Positions 58,280-64,000 of a stretch of 64,000 nt of DNA are shown piece after piece. Source of the DNA: Apium graveolens (Eukaryota; Streptophyta; Magnoliopsida; Apiales; Apiaceae); NCBI RefSeq assembly GCF_009905375.1, contig NC_133655.1, positions 35,813,761-35,877,760 of the forward strand. Reading direction: 5' to 3'. The notes under the pieces were generated by a model. The model did no database searches, was not told the DNA's origin, and saw nothing but the letters and a program-made list of their open reading frames with translations. Each line of letters starts with the position of its first letter. The first letter of the stretch is position 1. The position numbers were made by a program, and so were the translations under genes.

Positions 58280-59160
58280 TGAAAAGTTTGGGTTTTAGTG
58301 GGTAAGTGTTTTGAGAAAGAGAAAGCTTGAAACAATTGAGAATGGTGAAAAATCACGGAAACTAGGCGAATTGAGATCACAAAAGCGTAAAGAGGGGTTA
58401 TGTCGACATTTTTGGATATTTATAGGGTAGAGATGTGACTTATTGACAAGAGAAGAATGAACGGTTGAAAATTGCTTGTAGAGAAGTCACATGACCTATA
58501 GAGAACTTATGTCGAGATGTCACTTTCCTGACTCTTATCGAGAACTAGATAGTGACTTATCGAGATGTTGTACAAATACCCAGTTTATCCTTTTTGAACT
58601 AAATATTCTAATTATATTGAAGAAATTAACATAAAATTAGAATTAATTTTGTATCAAAAGTATTTTATTGAAATAATTAATTGAATTAAATTGTTCCAGT
58701 TTTGAGTTATCGAGAAGTCTAAAATTTGAATTGTAGAGAACTCCATATCGATAAGTATATCGAGATCTCTATAATATTTGTCGAGAAGTCATAAAAAGAC
58801 TTCTCGAGAAGTTCGTCGAGAAGTCATGAAAAAGACTTATCGACAAGTCAGAAAATGACTTATCAAGAAGTCATTTTGACTTATCGAGAACTCAGTTCTC
58901 TAGATACTTTTGATTTTTCTTAAATCTGTCTTATATTAATTTCACATATCAAAGGTGTGAACTAACATTTAGACAGTTTCTCTTAGAATCGGAAAAATTC
59001 TAAGTTAGATTTTATTTCTTATGAATAAATATGCAGAGAATTATGAAATATTTATAAATCATATTCTAGTTAAATCCTTATTAAATCAAATTTATTTTTA
59101 TTTATCAGGAATTAATCTGCTACAACATGTTAGCTGAGCTATTGCCTTTAGGATGAAGAA
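58280..59160 (-). promoter_or_regulatory. Copia-2 spacer: TATA box and GACTT-TCGA motif array before the extra ORF
   Basis: On the minus strand CCCTATAAATATCC (about 58416-58429) lies about 140 nt before the extra-ORF ATG. Upstream of it (58440-58920) are more than ten copies of a degenerate motif of the form GACTT-(A/G/C)-TCGA-(G/T/C)-A. These are the motifs that fill the arrays in the family's LTRs. The remainder is AT-rich. Confidence 0.6.
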
Positions 59161-60192
59161 TTTAACATACCAATTTCAATTACAAGTCTAGTGAAAGTTG
59201 CTTCATCCAGGTTTAGTGAAAATGTCAGCTAACTGTTTCCCTGTTGGAACAAACACAAGCTCAATAGTACCATCTGCAGTATGTTCTCTAATAAAATGGT
59301 ACCTTACATCAATGTGCTTAGTTCTAGAATGATTAACTAAATGGGATTGTCTAGTGTGTGCCCATGGGCACATGTTAAGCACGAAAACTTATAAAATTTG
59401 GAGTATTTTGATTGGTGTATTTGTTGTAATTGCAGGGGGTCCACCATTATTAAGAAGTATTGGCCAATCAAAATAATCTAAAATTATAGAAGTTTGTGCT
59501 TAGTGTGTGCCCATGGGCACACAACTGAAAAACCATAACTAAATTAGCAACAATGGATATTGCACTAGTATTATCACACATGATTGGTATCTTTTGTAAC
59601 ACTAGGCCATAATCTATTAGTTGATTCCCAATTCAAAGCACTTGAGAACAATAACTTCCAGCAGTTATGTATTCTGCCTCAGCTGCGGAAGTTGATATAG
59701 ATTGTTGTTTCTTACTATACTATGATACAAGTCTTTGACCAAGAAATTGACAGCTTGCGCTTGTACTTTTTCTTTCTACCCTTCATCCAGTAAAATCTGC
59801 ATCTATGTATCCAATAGCTTCAAAACCAGTTCCCTTAGAATACCATTATCCCAAGTTTGGTCCTTCAAATATATGAAAATCCTCTTGACAACCATTAAAT
59901 GGGATTCTTTAGGATTTGCTTGAAATCTGACATAGAGACATGTAGCAAACATGATGTCTAGTCTACTTACAGTTAGGTAAAGCAAATATCTGCTCATTTT
60001 CTTATATCTTAAGATGTCTACACTTTTTCCTTTCTTATCTTTATCCAATTTGGTAGTTATAGACATAGGGGTTGATGCAGGTGAGCACTCCATCATTCCA
60101 AATTTCTTTAAAAGATCTTTAACATACTTGGTTTGACTGAAAAAGATTCCACCACTTCTTTGGAAAACTTGAAAGCCAAGAAAGTAACTTAG
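59161..60192 (-). pseudogene. Copia-2 RNase H region
   Basis: Continuation of RT after the stop at 60192-60190. On minus: SYFLGFQVFQR-type segment, then a readable stretch 60096-59803 (MMECSPASTPMSITTKLDKDKKG...), QSISTSAAEAEYITAGS near 59690, CDNTSAISIV near 59580, the MITE, then [21 protein letters not shown] and LADIFTKP near 59220. Several stops and shifts. A 193-bp MITE splits it. Confidence 0.85.
59343..59535. mobile_element. 193-bp Mutator-type MITE
   Basis: Terminal inverted repeats of about 45 bp, imperfect, containing GTGTGCCCATGGGCACA at both ends and starting GGGATTGTC / TGGTTTTTC. Flanked by a perfect 9-bp TSD TAACTAAAT (59334-59342, 59536-59544), the size made by Mutator-like transposases. 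It splits the RNase H region, whose homology continues on both sides. No coding capacity; it must have been mobilised in trans. Confidence 0.9.
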
Positions 60193-61318
60193 TTATCCCA
60201 TCATGCTCATCTCATATTCACTCTGCCTGAGTTTTGAGAATCTTTGACATAGCTTTTCATTAGTAGAACCAAAGATGATATCATCCACATAGATTTGAAT
60301 TAAGATGATGTTATTACCATCTTGCTTGTAGATTAGAGTCTTGTCAATTATGCCTCTAGTGAATCCATGTTTGAGTAGAAATTCTGATACAATTTTATGC
60401 CATGCTCTTGGTGCTTGCTTCAATTCATAAAGAGACTTTAAAATTTTATAAACAAACTTTGGAAATCCTGGATCTTCAAAACCAGGTGGCTGTTGCATAT
60501 AGAATTTTTCTTCTAATTCACCATTAAGGAATGCAATTTTCACATCCATTTGATGCACTTTAAAATTTGAGTGTGCAACAAATGCAAGGAAAATTCTTAT
60601 TGCTTCAAGCCTTGAAACTGGAGCAAAAGTTTCATCATGATCAATTCCTTCTTCTTGTGAGTATCCTTTGGCAACCATTCTTGTTTTCTTTCTTGTCACA
60701 ATTCCATTTTCATCCATTTTGTTCCTGTAAACCCATTTTATTCCAATAATGCTTCTATTTCTTGGTGCAGGAACCAATTCCCAAACTTTAATTCTTTTAA
60801 ACTGATTTAGCTCTTCTTGCATAGCAGTTATCCAATCAGGGTCTGATAGAGATTCCTCAGTTTTCTTAGGCTCAATTTGAGACCGAAAGCATGCATACAA
60901 GCATTCATTTGCAGTGGCACTTCTAGTCCTCACTTTAGCATGAGGATCACCAATTATAGTGTCTCTAGTATGACTCCTATCCCATTTTCCGAAGTGATGA
61001 TTTTGGTGACTAGAATTGTCCTCATTTTCTTCATTTTTGGCATGACTTGCAGAACTGTCATCTTTCTCCCCCTGAGTTTGTGCCACCAAATTTAGGTGTG
61101 CTTCTTTCTTGAGATGAATTCTCATTGTCAGCATATATTGGTTCACTTGATTCTTCCTCCATTCTCTTATTTATGTTGACTTCAGTTTCATGTTCAGAAT
61201 CACTGTTAATGTTGAGGTTTTCAAACTTTAAAGTTTCAGCTACATTTTCATTAAGGCATTCCAAGCCTGGATACTTGTCATCATCAAATGTTACATCTGT
61301 GCTCTCCATTATTTCTTT
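60193..61318 (-). pseudogene. RT: Copia-2 RT linker and reverse transcriptase
   Basis: The linker begins MESTDVTFDDDKYP at 61309 and is acidic. A frameshift near 61060-61140 leads into the RT frame (61146-60193): [33 protein letters not shown]-type and [14 protein letters not shown] blocks, [11 protein letters not shown], and the catalytic [11 protein letters not shown] near 60270. A stop follows at 60192-60190. This is the region missing from Copia-1. The catalytic Asp pair is intact; in [10 protein letters not shown] the usual Ser is Ile. Confidence 0.92.
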
Positions 61319-62538
61319 TGTTTGTTATGAAATGCAACATAGGGGGTGAATGTATTTTCTTGATTTTGAATTTCTTTTGGCTTGTGGAATAAACAGTTGT
61401 ATGAACTTGTAGTTGATAAAATACTAAATGCAAAACACACAAGCAATTATCAAAAACTCACTTGATTTATATTAAATCAAAATTATCTTGCTACAAATTC
61501 GTGTTTTTAGAAATAAGAACTCAGCTTTTACTCTTGAGAGAATATAATATATTTCCTAGATCTGTTTGTTACTCCTAAATAAAGGACCCATGACATACTT
61601 TATAATTTCAAAATGCACAGGTTTACAAAACTTGCACTAAAATGGACTAACAAAGTTTCTAAAGCTATTTTATACATTTCCATTTCTAATGTTAGCAAAT
61701 CTGTGCAAAATCTATTAGGTCTGTGACCCTCCTTTGTCCAGTTCATCTTGGCCCTTGATCTTGTATTCTTTAAGCTGCATTTGTAGGCTTTCTGATTTAG
61801 TGATAGAATTGTTTCTTGACTGATAATCTTGAATCTTCAAGTTGTCTGTATTATGAATTATGAAATATTTTATCGAGATCTCTTTTATTGTGTAGAGATG
61901 TTACATATCGATAAGTAAAATGACTTATCAATATCTTGAGTTCTCTACATGCGTTTTAGACTTGTCGAGTTCTTCATTTCTCTACAACTAGAATGACTTG
62001 TGGATATCTTCAGTTCTCTACATAAGGTTTTGACTAGTCAATATCTCTAGTTCTCTCCATGAGGATTTGACTTGTCAATATCTCTATTTCTCTAAATGAA
62101 AAATTGACTTGTCGATATCTCCAGTTCTCTACATGGACTTTTTGACTTGTCGATATCTCAGTTCTCTACATATAGATTGACATGTCAATATCTCTTGGGA
62201 CTTCTCTATAAGTCATTCTCGACTTCTTGACATACTTCTCGATATTCCTTGATCTGTGAGTTGTCGATATCTGACTTAGAACTTTTTTCCTAGAATAACA
62301 TTATTCATCTCCAAGCTTTTATACTTCTCTCTGAGGCATGATCAAGAATGATCTTCTTCCAGAGTTTATTCCTTAGCTTAATGGTTGTTCATAGAAAAAT
62401 CCTCCGGTCTAATCTACTTAACATTTTTATATACTCAAGAAATATAATTACATAATACAATTAGAATATCATACAACTTATCTTTAGGATTGTCAAGATG
62501 ACTTAGTCTTGTTATGTCCATGCATGTCTTGCACAACA
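61319..62538 (-). mobile_element. Copia-2-family LTR inserted in the integrase-RT linker
   Basis: 1,220 bp, plus-strand ends TGTTTGTTATGAAATGC and CTTGCACAACA, aligning with the ends of the Copia-2 3' LTR. It separates the end of integrase (YRVYVLEQE) from the linker start (MEST). Flanks are TCTTT (61314-61318) and TCTCC (62539-62543), a TSD differing by two C/T changes. TATA box on minus at 61598-61605; motif array at about 61880-62290. Best read as a solo LTR. Confidence 0.85.
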
Positions 62539-63238
62539 TCTCCTGCTCAAGCACATAGACTCTATAGGCAGTCCTTTCTAATGAATATCCAAGAAAAATA
62601 GCTCCAAATACTTTGCAATCAAATTTTTCAACATATTCAGAGTTGTCTTTTAGCATAAAGCACTTGTTTCCAAACACATGAAGATGCTTAACAATAAGCT
62701 TTCTTTTTGCAAAATTGAGTAGGGTGACTTGCCAATATTTTTGTTTAGTAAATATCTGTTCTGAGTGTAACATGCTGTGTTAACAGTTTCCTCCAAAAAA
62801 CTGGTTGGAAGCTTCGTATCTTGCAACATTGTCCTTGCAGCTTCAACTAGAATTCTATTTTTCCTTTTAACCATACCATTTTGTTGAGGTATTCTTGTAG
62901 CTGAGAACTCTTAAAAAATGCCTTTATCTTTGCAAAACTCACGTAGAATTGCATTCCTGGATTCTGTACCATTGTCACTTTTCAATCTTTTGACAGAATT
63001 TTGATCTTCAGCCTGCTTCTCAATTTTTTATGTGTTCAATGATTACGTGTGGAGTCTCATCTTTTGAATACATAAATTCCACCCAAGTGTACCTTGAGTA
63101 GTCATCCACCATCACCAAAGCATACTTCTTTCTGGAAATGGACATGACATTTACAGGTTTAAGCAAATCCATGTGGATAAGCTGTAGTGGAGCATTAATG
63201 GAATTCACATCTTTTCTCTTGTGACTGGACCTCTTCAT
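62539..63238 (-). pseudogene. INT: Copia-2 integrase, catalytic Glu replaced
   Basis: Read on minus in at least three frames: IHMDLLKPVNVM (first Asp), VMVDDYSRYTWV, LKSDNGTES (second Asp), PQQNGMVKRKNR, where the catalytic Glu of D,D-35-E is Lys, then EAARTML, FGNKCFMLK and IFLGYSLERTAYRVYV. The Lys codon is AAA where the family has a Glu codon, a single G to A change. Frameshifts near 63020 and 62770 and a stop near 62910 also break it. It ends at the inserted LTR. Confidence 0.88.
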
Positions 63239-63789
63239 TTTTCCTTTTTGACAAGCTTCAAAAATTCATTTTGAGCAAATTCCAAAGCTGGCATATCTCT
63301 CACCAGTTCTCTTTTCACCGAAGTATTAATTACTTTATAGTTCAAGTGAGAAAGCTTCTTGTGCCATAGTTTGCTTTGTTCACTAGATGCCTTGGTGTAG
63401 AAGCAACATATTCTGTCCTTGTTTGCTGAGTTCATGTCTGCAATAAACAGGCTTCCCTTCCTTACTCCTGTCAGAGCAACTTCACTGGTTTTCTTGCTTG
63501 TGATTGAGCAATCTTCTTTGTCAAATATAACTCTAAACCTTTTGTCTATAAATTGACTGATACTGAGAAGATTTACTTTAAGACCTGCAACTAGTGCTAC
63601 AACTTCAATGACAATATTTCCATAAATCAACTTTCCATATCCCATTATGAATCCCTTGCATTTATCTCCAAAGGTCACCAAAGAGCCAACCATCTCCTCA
63701 AACCGTGAAAGTAGGGCTTCATCACCTGTCATATATCTAGAACATCCACTGTCAATGATCCATATAACCTTATTCTTCTTGCCCTGCAC
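63235..63789 (-). pseudogene. PR: Copia-2 protease and GAG-pre-integrase region
   Basis: 184 codons open on the minus strand: active site IIDSGCSRYMTG (canonical DSG), GLKVNLLSISQ, and the pre-integrase zinc-finger His pair LWHKKLSHLNY. The frame stops at 63237-63235, where the integrase frame begins with an overlap. This part is the best-preserved piece of Copia-2 pol. Confidence 0.9.
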
Positions 63790-63799
63790 ACAATGAGGT

Positions 63800-64000
63800 T
63801 TAAGTGTGTTTAGCTACCCAAACAGTGTTGGTCACTTTCTTCTTTTTGATAGAGTTAGCAGAAGTAGAACTTGAACATTCAAAAGAAACAACATTCTTAG
63901 TTTGATCAACATTTTCTTCTTTGATCACTGATCTAAAGTTAACTTCCTTTAGATTCTTTCTCAGCTTATGACAACTGGTCATGACTTTCATAATGCATGG
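63800..64000 (-). pseudogene. gag: Copia-2 gag C-terminal end (runs off the window)
   Basis: A Lys/Ser/Asn-rich tail ending VTNTVWVAKHT, the segment that in this lineage precedes protease. A frameshift/stop near 63800 separates it from protease. The zinc knuckles and capsid would lie beyond 64000. Confidence 0.7.

Larger units (their letters stand above)
32834..64000 (-). mobile_element. Copia-2: SIRE/Maximus-like copia element on the minus strand, 5' end outside the window
   Basis: Read on the minus strand from the right edge: gag end, protease, integrase, linker, RT, RNase H, extra ORF, PPT, 3' LTR (33974 down to 32834). The frame matches on both sides of each insertion once one TSD copy is ignored. 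The 5' LTR lies beyond 64000. If intact, it should be followed there by the 5-bp TSD GATGC, the bases at 32829-32833. It hosts three LTR insertions and one MITE, and all its genes carry stops or shifts. Confidence 0.88.

Noticed and set aside
61319..62538. Considered as the 5' LTR partner of the Copia-2 3' LTR at 32834-33974
   Set aside because: Copia-2 integrase and protease continue on its far side (62539-64000) and no PBS lies next to it. It interrupts the polyprotein and has its own TSD-like flanks.

Overview
This is a 64 kb AT-rich stretch of plant nuclear DNA made almost entirely of LTR retrotransposons nested inside one another. Paired LTRs with 5-bp target-site duplications (TSDs), primer-binding sites (PBS) matching initiator tRNA-Met, polypurine tracts (PPT) and Ty3/gypsy chromovirus and Ty1/copia SIRE/Maximus-like polyproteins all point to a large, repeat-rich eudicot genome. 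An asterid is possible, but I cannot fix the species. I see no convincing host gene and no tRNA or rRNA gene. Every retrotransposon reading frame carries stops, frameshifts or deletions, so nothing here looks autonomous.

Layout. Bases 1-5624 are AT-rich sequence without a recognisable gene. Gypsy-1 (+ strand, 5625-31707, TSD CGCCC) follows. Its 5' LTR was split by a 4.2 kb solo LTR (8568-12786, TSD GTCAG), and its 3' LTR by Copia-1, a complete but RT-deleted copia element (19778-30699, TSD GAATA). A short unique-looking stretch (31713-32833) separates it from Copia-2 (- strand, 32834 to beyond the right edge). Copia-2 hosts four direct insertions. (a) A solo LTR of another copia family (36417-54515, TSD CCAAC), itself split by Gypsy-2 (+, 37790-53900, TSD CGACT), whose 3' LTR holds a further solo gypsy-type LTR (49707-53059). 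(b) An opposite-orientation solo LTR of Copia-2's own family (56462-57722, TSD ATTAG). (c) A same-orientation LTR of that family (61319-62538) with a decayed TSD. (d) A 193-bp Mutator-type MITE (59343-59535, 9-bp TSD) in the RNase H region. The deepest nest is four levels.

How the parts work together. Gypsy-1 and Gypsy-2 follow LTR-PBS-leader-gag-protease-RT-RNase H-integrase(-chromodomain)-PPT-LTR. Copia-1 and Copia-2 follow LTR-PBS-gag-protease-integrase-RT-RNase H, then a very long extra ORF of unknown function between pol and the 3' LTR. That extra ORF has a conserved N-terminal domain in both copies.

The most unusual signals are these. First, four different gypsy-type LTRs share a gene-like plan: TATA box, good splice donor, about 2-3 kb, (usually) a TGAGC/GCTCA stem-loop, a pyrimidine tract with AG, and in three of four a short ORF starting within 13 nt. 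Second, splice-acceptor-like sequences sit 3-4 nt before the gag ATG of both gypsy elements and 2 nt before the Copia-1 extra ORF. Third, in Copia-2 an array of GACTT-TCGA motifs occurs both in the LTR and upstream of a TATA box preceding the extra ORF. Fourth, the 4.2 kb solo LTR holds about ten back-to-back inverted repeats. All interpretations come from reading the sequence by eye; no search was run.
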